This document shows, piece by piece, positions 8,930 through 16,804 of a stretch of 64,000 nt of DNA. Source of the stretch: Orenia metallireducens (GTDB lineage: Bacteria; Bacillota; Halanaerobiia; Halobacteroidales; Halobacteroidaceae); the NCBI RefSeq assembly GCF_003001995.1, contig NZ_PVNB01000017.1:23808-87807 (forward strand), in the 5' to 3' direction. Numbering within the stretch: position 1 is the first letter of the stretch; every line of letters starts with the position of its first letter. The position numbers were made by a program, and so were the translations under genes. Under the pieces are notes generated by a model, which was not told where the DNA came from, made no database searches, and saw nothing but the letters and a program-made list of their open reading frames with translations.

Positions 8930-9244
8930 ATGGAGGTTGTAATTAAGTCAAAGTTAAAGGAGTATGCTAAGGGAAGAAACTTAGTAATTACTATTCGTCA
9001 GTTAACAGTTAATAGTTGCTGTGGAGGAAAGATAATGCCTGGTGGAATCCGTCAGGCTAAAACCCCTCCCCAAGTAATTGAAGGAAGTCCTAAGGAAGAT
9101 AATATAGCAGATTATCAAAAGCTTTTAAAAGATGGAATAACTATTTACTTACATCAAAATTTACTAGCTAGTTATTCCAAACTCAGATTAGATATTAAGA
9201 AGTTAGGCTTTATTAAGAGGTTTACCCTTGAAAGCTTTGAATAA
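8930..9244 (+). CDS. Small CC-motif protein (CC/Se-like family)
   Basis: A 104-residue protein with a vicinal Cys pair in TVNSCCGGKIMPGGIR (~Cys30-Cys31). It resembles the so-called CC/Se motif (seleno)protein family, in which the first Cys can be selenocysteine; that naming is from memory. Vicinal Cys bind As(III) well, and the gene sits 3 bases after the phosphoesterase stop and directly before acr3, so a small arsenite- or metal-binding protein is plausible. No signal peptide or membrane helix. Start ATG 8930 has a TGGAGG-like site overlapping (GATGGAGG), so translational coupling is likely. Confidence 0.65.
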   Translation: MEVVIKSKLKEYAKGRNLVITIRQLTVNSCCGGKIMPGGIRQAKTPPQVIEGSPKEDNIADYQKLLKDGITIYLHQNLLASYSKLRLDIKKLGFIKRFTLESFE

Positions 9245-9259
9245 TAAGGAGGATTAATT

Positions 9260-10351
9260 ATGAAGAATCATGAAGTTGAGGAAGATGTAATTGTTAATGA
9301 AGATGGTGGCTTAGGATTTTTTGAAAGATATTTAACACTTTGGGTAGCTATATGTATTGTAATTGGAATTGGAGTGGGACGCTTTTTACCGATTATCCCA
9401 GAGACCTTAAGCCAATTTGAGTATGCTCAGGTCTCGATTCCAGTAGCGATTTTAATCTGGTTTATGATTTATCCGATGATGGTACAGATTGATTTCGGTA
9501 GTATCTTAGAGGCAGGAAGAAAACCTAAAGGTTTAGCTTTAACCTTAATAGTTAACTGGTTAATCAAACCTTTTACGATGGCTTTCTTTGCCTGGTTATT
9601 CTTTAAGAATATCTTTGGAGCCTTTATCAATCCAGAGTTAGCAGAGCAGTATATTGCTGGGGCAATTTTATTAGGAGCTGCTCCTTGTACAGCTATGGTT
9701 TTTGTCTGGAGTTATTTAACTGATGGAGATGCTAGTTATACCTTAGTACAGGTAGCTGTTAATGATTTGGTATTAGTTTTTGCCTTCGCACCTTTAGTTA
9801 TCTTCTTATTGGGGGTAACAGACTTTGTAGTTCCTTATAATACTATCCTATTATCGGTAGTCTTATATATCTTAGTACCTCTAGTGGCAGGATATTTATC
9901 CCGTAAGTATTTAATTAAGAATAAGGGGATTGATTGGTTTGAGAATGTCTATCTTAAGAAATTAAGTAACTTTACAATCATTGGATTATTATTAACCTTG
10001 ATTATTCTATTCTCTTTCCAAGGGGATATTATCTTAAATAATCCATTAGATATTGTCTTGATTGCAATACCATTAACAATTCAGACCTTCTTTATCTTTA
10101 TTATTGCTTATGGTGGGGCTAAGTTGCTTAAGCTAGACCATAGTGTAGCAGCCCCTGCAAGTATGATTGGAGCTAGTAACTTCTTTGAGCTAGCAGTAGC
10201 TACAGCTATTTCCTTATTTGGACTTAAATCAGGAGCTGCATTAGCAACTGTAGTGGGAGTCTTAGTAGAAGTTCCTGTGATGTTGGCTTTAGTGGGGATT
10301 GCTAATCGTACTCGCCATTGGTTTCCAAGTAAGAGTAGAGAAGTAAATTAG
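9260..10351 (+). CDS. acr3: Arsenite efflux permease Acr3
   Basis: Ten-helix arsenite exporter of the bile/arsenite/riboflavin superfamily, 363 residues. After a short charged N-terminus come hydrophobic helices; [18 protein letters not shown] (~res 138-155) includes the conserved Cys of Acr3 that is needed for transport, and [18 protein letters not shown] is the second family hallmark. Last gene of the ars operon, 15 bases after the CC-motif gene with RBS TAAGGAGG. With ArsA1/ArsA2 it would form an ATP-driven As(III) pump; alone it runs on proton-motive force. Confidence 0.95.
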   Translation: MKNHEVEEDVIVNEDGGLGFFERYLTLWVAICIVIGIGVGRFLPIIPETLSQFEYAQVSIPVAILIWFMIYPMMVQIDFGSILEAGRKPKGLALTLIVNWLIKPFTMAFFAWLFFKNIFGAFINPELAEQYIAGAILLGAAPCTAMVFVWSYLTDGDASYTLVQVAVNDLVLVFAFAPLVIFLLGVTDFVVPYNTILLSVVLYILVPLVAGYLSRKYLIKNKGIDWFENVYLKKLSNFTIIGLLLTLIILFSFQGDIILNNPLDIVLIAIPLTIQTFFIFIIAYGGAKLLKLDHSVAAPASMIGASNFFELAVATAISLFGLKSGAALATVVGVLVEVPVMLALVGIANRTRHWFPSKSREVN

Positions 10352-10386
10352 TCTTTTAACTGTGTTCTAGTAAAAATAAACTCAAA

Positions 10387-10431
10387 TAGAAATAAGATAG
10401 CCCCCTAATTAGGGGGCTATCTTATTTCTAT
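10387..10431. terminator. Bidirectional terminator between acr3 and lipoprotein gene
   Basis: AAATAAGATAGCCCCC and GGGGGCTATCTTATTT make a 16-bp perfect stem with a 4-base loop, with A/T runs outside. Serves both convergent operons. Confidence 0.92.
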
Positions 10432-10463
10432 TTATTTTCTAGGATAAAGCTAAGGATGAAATA

Positions 10464-11537
10464 TTAAAATCTACCTTTAATAACTTCCTTTTCTGTGATT
10501 ATTCCAGCTTTTACTAGAGTTCTTTGATAAGAAGTTGATTCTCTAGACATTCTAACAGTTGCACCTGAGATAGTATCTGCAGAATTTTGTACAGTTTTAG
10601 TTGCACCAGATGTTGTATCAAGTCCAAAGAAGTTATCTTCATTAATATTCTTATTGTAACGAGAATTGCTCCAGTCAACTAAAGAAGTTACTTTTATTGC
10701 ATTTTTACCAATTAAATAATCTGCGATAGCTTGATAGTTTCCTTCCCAGCCACCTATACCAGTAAATCCATAGCTTACTTCCATTTCAGCAGGTCTATTT
10801 CCTTCAAAGCTTACACCAACTCGTTGTAAAAATTCTTTTATACTAGATTTTTTAGTAAGTCCTTCAAAAACACCTTGACCTGTTAGAACATAAGGGTCTT
10901 TATAGAAGCTTAAAACATTATAATCAGCATATTCATCCCAACTCTTAGGTTTTATATTTCCGGATTTTGATGTTCTAACTGTTGGTACAACTAGACCATT
11001 TCCAATAGTCATATCCTTCATCTTTGTGTTATATTCAAAATCCTTATCCATCTTAAATTCAAATTGATATCTTGTATATGGTTCTACAATAACTAAAGCT
11101 ACAGTTCCATTTTTATCTACTGCTACAGCGTAGAATGCCATCATATCTGCAGTTTTAACACTAAACATAGACTCTCCTGCAGCATAATCTTGGTTATCAG
11201 ATGCTAAAGTAGCGATAGTAGGTGTTTTAGAAAAGTCAACATTTACTTCAGCTTTAGTATCTTGTCTTGTATACCAATTTCCTTCTTTATCTTTTTTGAA
11301 GAAAAGCATACTAGCGTCAGTAATAATTCCTTTAGAGTCGATAGTAAGTTTTGTTTCTATCTTTTGAGCTGCATCTTCTAGTAACACCTCTTTTGACTCA
11401 CCTTTCCATGAATAACCTACATAAGTACCAGAATAATCTTTTTGTACAGCAGTCTCCTCAGTATTTTGTCCAGAGCATGCCGATAGAGAGAAGAGTGCAA
11501 TAATTAGAGCAATTAATAAATTGTATTTCTTTAACAT
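10464..11537 (-). CDS. Extracytoplasmic lipoprotein with two flavinylation-type SGAT motifs
   Basis: A 357-residue lipoprotein: signal sequence with lipobox LSAC (Cys ~21), so it should be anchored outside the cytoplasmic membrane. Near the C-terminus it has DTTSGATKT and DTISGATVR, both fitting the D-x-x-S-G-A-T pattern at which ApbE attaches FMN to Thr. This resembles FMN-lipoproteins of extracellular electron transfer such as Listeria PplA. The promoter 250 bases upstream carries a Fur box. I infer an iron-regulated, flavin-carrying redox lipoprotein, possibly for ferric reduction; no ApbE gene is in the window. The middle of the protein is not recognised. Confidence 0.7.
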   Translation of the reverse strand: MLKKYNLLIALIIALFSLSACSGQNTEETAVQKDYSGTYVGYSWKGESKEVLLEDAAQKIETKLTIDSKGIITDASMLFFKKDKEGNWYTRQDTKAEVNVDFSKTPTIATLASDNQDYAAGESMFSVKTADMMAFYAVAVDKNGTVALVIVEPYTRYQFEFKMDKDFEYNTKMKDMTIGNGLVVPTVRTSKSGNIKPKSWDEYADYNVLSFYKDPYVLTGQGVFEGLTKKSSIKEFLQRVGVSFEGNRPAEMEVSYGFTGIGGWEGNYQAIADYLIGKNAIKVTSLVDWSNSRYNKNINEDNFFGLDTTSGATKTVQNSADTISGATVRMSRESTSYQRTLVKAGIITEKEVIKGRF

Positions 11538-11760
11538 AATAAGTCCTCCTTTGAATAAAGTTCCTTAATTATCAAATAAGTAATTATTTAAAGTTCATTA
11601 TCTTCTATAATCTTATAAATAAAAGGTTTATTTATTATTCCTTCATCTTATATGTATTAAAATTAACACTATCGTTGATAGATTACCCTCCTTTTACTGC
11701 GCTAGCATAGTAGCTATAGATGTTGAAAGAACTCATGTAGTCTTCTATTTAGATTTGCCC

Positions 11761-11812
11761 GATAATGATAATCAACATCAATTATTTTAATTTATATTAT
11801 CTGTTTTGTCAA
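11761..11812 (-). promoter_or_regulatory. Sigma-A promoter with Fur box, reading toward the lipoprotein
   Basis: On the minus strand TTGACA (11812-11807), 17-base spacer and TAAAAT (11789-11784). Just downstream, 11761-11779 reads GATAATGATAATCAACATC, matching 17 of 19 bases of the Fur consensus GATAATGATAATCATTATC and covering the start point. Iron repression is the natural reading. The rest of the 11538-12005 gap is AT-rich with no gene. Confidence 0.8.
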
Positions 11813-11963
11813 TATTTTAAGAAAGTTTTTTGTATTTTTCTTTAATAAACAATTATTGCTAATTTTCGGTATTAATCTTTATTTATTCACTTTATTTGAT
11901 ATTCCTATTATAAGAAAAATACTATTGAGAATAATAGATTATTATGATATGATAATGTCGTAG

Positions 11964-11975
11964 TCCGATATCGGA
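11964..11975. promoter_or_regulatory. Palindrome TCCGATATCGGA upstream of padR-fetAB
   Basis: A perfect 12-bp palindrome, conspicuously GC-rich for its surroundings, ~35 bases before the PadR-type gene. Candidate autoregulatory operator. Confidence 0.45.
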
Positions 11976-12005
11976 TGTGGATATATATAAATCATATATT
12001 TAGAG

Positions 12006-12323
12006 GTGAGTATAATTAAAGACAAAATTTTAAGAAAATTTTTTCTAGGTTTTATCCAAATCCATATGCTTCACCATGCCAAACAGAAGCCTTTTTATGG
12101 TTCGTGGATGATAGAAGAGCTTGGTGAGCATGGCTATAATATCAGTCCTGGAACATTATATCCTATGCTGCATAGCATGGAGTCTAAGGGTCTTTTAGAG
12201 CAAGAAGAGAGAACTGTAGAGGGGAGAGTTAGAAAATATTACAAGATAACTGAACTAGGGGATGAAGTTTTAGAAGAGGCTAGAAAGAAGGCTTATGAAT
12301 TATTTAAAGAGATAAAAGAATAA
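12006..12323 (+). CDS. PadR-family transcriptional regulator
   Basis: A ~105-residue winged-helix regulator: QIHMLHHAKQKPFYGSWMIEELGEHGYNISPGTLYPMLHSMESKGLL is in the PadR core order (given here in pieces: FYGSWMIEEL, ISPGTLYPMLHSMESKGLL, RKYYKITELGDEVL). It heads a small operon with a FetAB-like exporter, which it presumably controls. The start is odd: GTG 12006 lies inside the ribosome-binding sequence AGAGGTGAG (12002-12010), while ATT 12015 has a proper 5-base gap. Translation from ATT is therefore possible. Confidence 0.85.
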   Translation: MSIIKDKILRKFFLGFIQIHMLHHAKQKPFYGSWMIEELGEHGYNISPGTLYPMLHSMESKGLLEQEERTVEGRVRKYYKITELGDEVLEEARKKAYELFKEIKE

Positions 12324-12341
12324 TTAATGAGGGGGCAGACC

Positions 12342-12980
12342 ATGTTTACACTTAAAAAGGTAAAGTATAAGGATGTTCTTAATATTGAAGCTCTTACTAT
12401 TAAAAAGCACAAAGTTACTTGTATTGTAGGGCAGAGTGGGAGTGGAAAGACGACATTATTAAGGCTCTTAAATAAATTAATCAGTTGTGATAGTGGAAAA
12501 ATAACTTACAAGAATCAAGCTCTAAAAGAGATAGATTCTGTAGAGTTAAGAAGAGATCTTGTAATGCTTCCCCAAGCACCTGCTATCTTTAGTGGTAGTA
12601 TCAAAGATAATCTATTAATAGGACTTAAATTCTCTGAAAAACCACTGGTTGCAGATGAGAAGCTTTTGGAAGTGTTAAAATTAGTGAGACTGAAGAAAGA
12701 ACTATCAGAAGATGCTGAAAAATTATCTGGTGGAGAGAAGCAGAGGTTAGCCCTAGGGAGGGTAATGTTAATGGAGCCAGAGGTTTTATTATTAGACGAA
12801 CCATCTTCGGCACTAGATGAGGATACAGAACATATGATTATTGAAGCATTGGTCAATTATTCTAAAGAGAATAACAAGACTTTAATTATGGTTACTCATT
12901 CTAAAAAGATAGCAGAGCAATTTTCTGATGAGATTATTGAAATTAAAGATGGTAGGGTACTAAATCAGAAGGAGGTGTAA
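12342..12980 (+). CDS. fetA: ABC transporter ATPase, FetA-like
   Basis: A 212-residue ABC ATPase. Walker A is GQSGSGKTT (~res 28-36), the signature is LSGGEKQRLALGR and Walker B VLLLDEPSSALDE. It precedes a FetB-type permease by 3 bases, matching the FetAB (YbbLM) iron/metal exporter arrangement of E. coli. The start ATG 12342 is preferred over ATG 12327 because GAGGGGG (12329-12335) lies 6 bases before it. A truncated relative of this gene lies at 18747. Confidence 0.88.
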   Translation: MFTLKKVKYKDVLNIEALTIKKHKVTCIVGQSGSGKTTLLRLLNKLISCDSGKITYKNQALKEIDSVELRRDLVMLPQAPAIFSGSIKDNLLIGLKFSEKPLVADEKLLEVLKLVRLKKELSEDAEKLSGGEKQRLALGRVMLMEPEVLLLDEPSSALDEDTEHMIIEALVNYSKENNKTLIMVTHSKKIAEQFSDEIIEIKDGRVLNQKEV

Positions 12981-12983
12981 AGT

Positions 12984-13769
12984 ATGGATGGTGTAATCAA
13001 TCTTCAGCTATGGCAAATGGCAGCTGCTTATATTTTTGTTCTGATATTATTATTTATTGTTAGGGCAAGGGGTATCTCTAGAGAGAAGGAGATTATTGTT
13101 TCTTCGCTAAGAATGACACTACAGCTGATATTAACAGGATATATTCTTGTTTATCTATTTAATAATATAAATCCGCTATATACGATTATTGTAATAGCAA
13201 TTATGGAGGTCTTTGCTATTTATAATATCTTTAAAAGGGTCAAAAGTAAGCTTTCAAAATCCCTTAAGAGAATTATTGCTATTTCTATGTTATGTGGGAC
13301 TTTATCAAGTCTTATTTACTTCTTACTTGTTGTGATTAATATCTCTCCTTGGTATGATCCTCGCTATTTTATCCCTATTGCAGGGATGTTAATTGGTAAT
13401 TCAATGACAGGAATCTCCCTGGGGGTCACAAGACTTGTCGATGGAATGCACTCTCAAAAGCACCTTGTTGAAGCAGCCTTAATGCTTGGTGCCACTCCTA
13501 AGATGGCTGCCAAAGAGATTGTAGATAATTCCTTTGATTCTGCTATATTGCCAACTATCAATTCTATGGTAGGAATGGGGATTGTCTTCTTACCAGGAAT
13601 GATGACAGGACAAATCTTATCTGGGACCTCTCCTGTAACAGCGATTGAATATCAGATAGCCATAATGCTTGGTATACTAGGAAGTGTTGCCTTAACTGTT
13701 ATCTTATTTGTTCAATTAGGGTATAAGACTTTTTTTAATGAAGAGAGCCAATTAATGATAGATGGTTAG
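12984..13769 (+). CDS. fetB: ABC transporter permease, FetB-like (UPF0014)
   Basis: A 261-residue polytopic protein with about seven membrane helices. Features of the UPF0014/FetB family: LRMTLQLILTGYILVYLF near residue 45, GMLIGNSMTGISLG in the middle, EAALMLGATPKMAA and the coupling region VGMGIVFLPGMMTGQILSGTSP. In E. coli FetAB exports iron and protects against peroxide stress. Here the operon follows a PadR regulator and faces away from a Fur-box promoter, so iron or other metal export is the likely role; the substrate is inferred. Confidence 0.88.
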   Translation: MDGVINLQLWQMAAAYIFVLILLFIVRARGISREKEIIVSSLRMTLQLILTGYILVYLFNNINPLYTIIVIAIMEVFAIYNIFKRVKSKLSKSLKRIIAISMLCGTLSSLIYFLLVVINISPWYDPRYFIPIAGMLIGNSMTGISLGVTRLVDGMHSQKHLVEAALMLGATPKMAAKEIVDNSFDSAILPTINSMVGMGIVFLPGMMTGQILSGTSPVTAIEYQIAIMLGILGSVALTVILFVQLGYKTFFNEESQLMIDG

Positions 13770-13789
13770 AAAAGTCATACTTAAATTAA

Positions 13790-13836
13790 AAATCAAGTTT
13801 ATATACTAAAATTTAGTATATAAACTTGATTTTTTC
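13790..13836 (+). terminator. Terminator after fetB-like gene
   Basis: AAATCAAGTTTATATACTAAA and its inverse flank a 4-base loop, ending in TTTTTT. Confidence 0.88.
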
Positions 13837-13847
13837 CTTATCACTCA

Positions 13848-14051
13848 CTATTGTTCTAAAGTTGACTCTGCCTTAAAAAGCCCCTTATAATGTAATGCCT
13901 TAGATTTATGAAAATATTCTAGCTCAGCATATTTGTAATATTTTTGTGAATTAGCTGCTGTCGCCATCTTTAATCGTGCATAATGCTCTGAAAAAGCAGC
14001 ATGTTCTAGAAACTTTTGTTGATAGTAGCTTTCATTTATAAGTAGAAATTT
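13848..14051 (-). pseudogene. Unidentified 67-codon coding remnant, no start codon
   Basis: On the minus strand the frame ending at TAG 13848-13850 reads NESYYQQKFLEHAAFSEHYA, then RLKMATAANSQKYYKYAELE and YFHKSKALHYKGLFKAE. It looks protein-like (amphipathic, Tyr/Lys/Glu-rich, no stops) but has no ATG/GTG/TTG before the upstream stop at 14052 and no ribosome site. Probably the C-terminal remnant of a small helical protein. I do not recognise the family. Confidence 0.4.
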
Positions 14052-14087
14052 TCAAGTAAAATTGATATTTAAATTTAATAGCTCATC

Positions 14088-14318
14088 TTATTCAAACCAA
14101 GCTCTAATCTCAGTTTTAGATGGGACTTTGCCATCACATTTTTTCTCACCATTGACAAACACAGCAGGAGTTTTCATTACCCCTCTAGAGACAATCTCTG
14201 CTAAATCAGTAATGTGTTTAACCTCAGCCTCGACTCCTATTTCTTTAATTATCTCTTCAATCAGCTTAGTAGCCTTACTACACTTCCCACAACCAGTTCC
14301 TAAAATCTCAATCTTCAT
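14088..14318 (-). CDS. Small thioredoxin-like protein (CGKC)
   Basis: A 76-residue TM0996/MTH895-type thioredoxin-fold protein. The active-site motif GTGCGKCSK is at residues ~7-15 and the cis-Pro loop is MKTPAVFVNG. Cytoplasmic; it probably reduces or accepts disulfides for metal-related partners. It is the last gene of a four-gene minus-strand unit (SurA/thioredoxin fusion, CcdA-like, ArsR, this), separated from arsR by 3 bases. Related small proteins at 17873 and 50797 have CTNC and CKNC. Confidence 0.88.
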   Translation of the reverse strand: MKIEILGTGCGKCSKATKLIEEIIKEIGVEAEVKHITDLAEIVSRGVMKTPAVFVNGEKKCDGKVPSKTEIRAWFE

Positions 14319-14321
14319 GAT

Positions 14322-14678
14322 TTATTCCCCCTTAGTTATATTAGAAAGATCCTTTAATTCTTTCTGCCTTCTCTTTAAATCCTTAGCCAACACTCGATCT
14401 AAGCAGTCAAAAAAGTCAACTACACAAGGAGTCTCTAAAGAATAAAAGACCTTCAAGCCCTCTTTTCTAAAACTAACAATTCCCACCTCCTTTAAAACTG
14501 CCAGATGCTTAGAGATACTCGCCTGACTTAAATCTATTAATTCAGTTAGAGTACAGACACAAAGCTCTTCCTGCTCAGCCAAAATATCAACTATCATCAT
14601 TCTAGCCCAATGGGCTAATGCTTTAGCAACTTTAGCTCGTGATTTGTAATATTTCTGTTTTTTCTTAATTTTGACCAA
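14322..14678 (-). CDS. ArsR-family metal-sensing repressor
   Basis: A 118-residue winged-helix protein. HTH core: LTELIDLSQASISKHLAVLKEVGIV, preceded by LCVCTL (an ELCVC-type metalloid/metal motif). A C-terminal Cys pair (CVVDFFDC) may add ligands. It lies within the unit encoding a CcdA-like protein and thioredoxins and, by the palindrome at 16332-16361, is a candidate regulator of that promoter. Metal specificity cannot be read from sequence. Confidence 0.88.
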   Translation of the reverse strand: MVKIKKKQKYYKSRAKVAKALAHWARMMIVDILAEQEELCVCTLTELIDLSQASISKHLAVLKEVGIVSFRKEGLKVFYSLETPCVVDFFDCLDRVLAKDLKRRQKELKDLSNITKGE

Positions 14679-14709
14679 CTCCTTTAATTAGTACATTTAA
14701 ATACATTAT

Positions 14710-15408
14710 TTAAGCTGTATAAATTAGATAAATTACTCCAAGCAACAATAAAACTCCACAAACCCTCTTCACTATCCTTGAAAACTTAGATTCTCCTACC
14801 CAATCTAAATAACTCTGTACCCATTCAACTAGAGTTCCTGCAACCACTATAACCAAGGCATAGCCGACTAGATAGCTTCCCATCAAAAAAATAGCATAAA
14901 CTAGATTACTAGTAGAGAGATTAAAAACTACCCCCAGTGCAGGGGCAAGATAAGCAAAGGTACAAGGACCTAAAGCCACTCCCAGAACTAACCCTAATAG
15001 CAAAGCACCTAGATAACCCTTACTTTTAACAACTTTACTACTATTATCATCCCAATCAAAGGAGATAATCTCTAAAAAATTCAGTCCCATAATAAAGAAG
15101 ACTCCTGCTACCAAGTAATTACCCCAGCTACCTAAGTCACCGATTAATCTCCCTAACAAAGCAGTAACTACTCCAATTATAAAGAGGCTTATTATCATTC
15201 CTAGAGTAAATAACAGAGATAATTTAAAAGCCCGTTTAGTGGATAATTTTTCTTGACCATTGATATATCCTACAATTAAGGGGATACTACTTAGGTGGCA
15301 AGGACTGAGTAACACACTTAACATCCCCCAGATAAAAGCTGCTAATAAAGCAATACTAGCACTTGCAGTTAAAGAGTTAGTAACCCAAGTAAATAGCTCT
15401 CTAATCAT
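14710..15408 (-). CDS. CcdA-like thiol-disulfide transmembrane protein
   Basis: A 232-residue protein with six hydrophobic helices. Two Cys in the family positions: SPCHLSSIPLIVGYING near residue 37 and GPCTFAYLAPALG near 148. CcdA/DsbD-beta proteins pass reducing power from cytoplasmic thioredoxin across the membrane. It overlaps the upstream SurA-like/thioredoxin fusion gene by 8 bases, so that fusion is the likely extracytoplasmic partner. The operon includes an ArsR, which suggests metal-induced thiol repair or reductive metal handling. Confidence 0.88.
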   Translation of the reverse strand: MIRELFTWVTNSLTASASIALLAAFIWGMLSVLLSPCHLSSIPLIVGYINGQEKLSTKRAFKLSLLFTLGMIISLFIIGVVTALLGRLIGDLGSWGNYLVAGVFFIMGLNFLEIISFDWDDNSSKVVKSKGYLGALLLGLVLGVALGPCTFAYLAPALGVVFNLSTSNLVYAIFLMGSYLVGYALVIVVAGTLVEWVQSYLDWVGESKFSRIVKRVCGVLLLLGVIYLIYTA

Positions 15409-16282
15409 TCTTCTTCACCCCAAGCTCCACTAACTTCTCTACAATCTTCTCCTTAGCCAAAAATCCTTCATGGCGCCAGACCTCTTGCCCCTTCTTATCA
15501 AAGAAAATCTGAGTAGGTATAACCTTAATTTGATATTTATAAGCTACATCCTGCTCTATCGCTATATCCGCCAAGATAATATTGGCTTGATCTTGATACT
15601 CTTCTTCTAATTCTGCAAAGATTGGCTTCATCATCTTACAAGGAACACAGCTAGAAGAACCTAAATCTAATACTGTTGGCTTACCATTCTTTAATAAAGC
15701 TGTAATTGGATGTTCTAATTCTTTATTTTTTTCTGCTTTAAGCCACTTTTGATTCTTAATAATTTTAGCTTTAGATTTTAAATTATATAAATAATCTCTA
15801 ATAGCTAAATCCTTCTTCTGATTAATAAGATAAGCTTCTAGCTTTTGAGCAAGATCCTGATACTCTGTTTTCTTTAACTTGGGATTATCAGAGTATAGCT
15901 CTGCTACCTCTGCTTGACTGACTTTAATATCTTTAGTTATGTACTTAACTACCTCTTGAGCATAAGCATCTTTAATTTTAGTTTGATTTTTATCCTTTAC
16001 CTCCAACCCTAACTCTTTTGCCTGCTGATATAATAGCTCTTGTATAATTAAGCTATCTAATAAATCCTCTTTATTATACTTAAACCTCTGTTGATATTCT
16101 GTAGGCAAACTTTGAAATTCCTCTTCTAAATTCTCCTTAGTAATCTCATTTCCATTGACAGTAGCTAACACATTCTGATCTAAAATACTTTTAGCATCCT
16201 CTTTATAAAAAGAGATTAATGCTATTGCTATACCAAAGATCAATGAGATAATCAATAAGGGCTTGACTTTAATTTTGATCAC
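15401..16282 (-). CDS. Membrane-anchored SurA-like domain fused to thioredoxin
   Basis: A 293-residue protein. Residues ~8-25 form a signal anchor (LLIISLIFGIAIALISFY); ~35-190 look like a SurA/PrsA N-terminal chaperone region (VLATVNGNEITKENLEEEFQ; LLDSLIIQELLYQQAKELGL), followed by a thioredoxin domain (~200-293) with SSSCVPCKMMKPIF and cis-Pro IPTQIFF. The parvulin catalytic domain itself is missing. It should face outside the membrane and be reduced by the CcdA-like protein encoded next. Domain order is seen directly; the chaperone assignment is a family-level inference. Confidence 0.78.
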   Translation of the reverse strand: MIKIKVKPLLIISLIFGIAIALISFYKEDAKSILDQNVLATVNGNEITKENLEEEFQSLPTEYQQRFKYNKEDLLDSLIIQELLYQQAKELGLEVKDKNQTKIKDAYAQEVVKYITKDIKVSQAEVAELYSDNPKLKKTEYQDLAQKLEAYLINQKKDLAIRDYLYNLKSKAKIIKNQKWLKAEKNKELEHPITALLKNGKPTVLDLGSSSCVPCKMMKPIFAELEEEYQDQANIILADIAIEQDVAYKYQIKVIPTQIFFDKKGQEVWRHEGFLAKEKIVEKLVELGVKKND

Positions 16283-16331
16283 TAAACCCGCTCCTTTTCT
16301 TTTTAAAGTAATTAATTCCTATATCTTCCTC

Positions 16332-16365
16332 CAACTATATTACTATATCGGAATATAGTTGTCAA
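16332..16365 (-). promoter_or_regulatory. Promoter and operator for the thioredoxin/CcdA unit
   Basis: Minus-strand TTGACA (16365-16360), 17-base spacer, TAATAT (16342-16337). The perfect inverted repeat CAACTATATT / AATATAGTTG (16332-16341, 16352-16361) spans spacer and -10, as expected of an ArsR-type operator. Confidence 0.75.
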
Positions 16366-16371
16366 TTTCTC

Positions 16372-16459
16372 TTGACAAAGATTAATACTAGTATTATAAT
16401 CTATATTAGAAAAACGTAATATACTAAACTATATTTTTTAACACATACATTAGTATATT
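16372..16459 (+). promoter_or_regulatory. Divergent promoter and operator for frameshifted arsR and permease
   Basis: TTGACA (16372-16377), 17-base spacer, TATAAT (16395-16400). Downstream, AATATACTAA (16418-16427) and TTAGTATATT (16450-16459) are perfect inverse copies in the leader. Position just after the start point suggests repressor control. Confidence 0.72.
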
Positions 16460-16490
16460 CTAATATACTGTTAAAAGGAAAGAGCAACCT

Positions 16491-16801
16491 ATGTTAGTCA
16501 AACTAAAAAGTAACTTATTCAAAGGATTAGCCCATCCAATTAGAATTCAGATCTAGAGCTATTAAAAGATGGGGAACTATGTGTCTGTACTATCTATGAA
16601 GAGCTAGATCAGAGCCAGTCTAATATCTCTCAACATTTAAGTAAGCTCAAAACAGCTAACCTAGTTGAAAGTAGAAAGGATGGCTTACAGGTTTATTATA
16701 ATTTAAAAAGTGATAATATTAGAGAGCTTTTAAAACTATCTAAGGAGATTTTATTAGATCAGTTAGATGAGACTAGACAAAGTTTAACAAGGGAGGAATA
16801 A
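16491..16801 (+). pseudogene. arsR-family gene broken by a one-base deletion
   Basis: The reading frame from ATG 16491 (MLVKLKSNLFKGLAHPIRIQ) hits TAG at 16554-16556. Adding one T in ATC-TAGAGCTA restores ATC TTA GAG CTA and a full ArsR reading through LCVCTIYEELDQSQSNISQH to the stop at 16799-16801. The intact paralogue at 49205 has the T and is otherwise very similar. RBS AAAGGAAAGAG precedes it. Either a genuine frameshift mutation or a sequencing error; if genuine, the permease that follows has lost its dedicated repressor. Confidence 0.85.
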
Positions 16802-16804
16802 CAG

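Noticed and set aside
14062..14445. 127-codon open frame on the plus strand
   Set aside because: It runs opposite the thioredoxin and ArsR genes on the minus strand, which have clear motifs and ribosome sites; the plus frame has low-complexity Ser/Leu composition.
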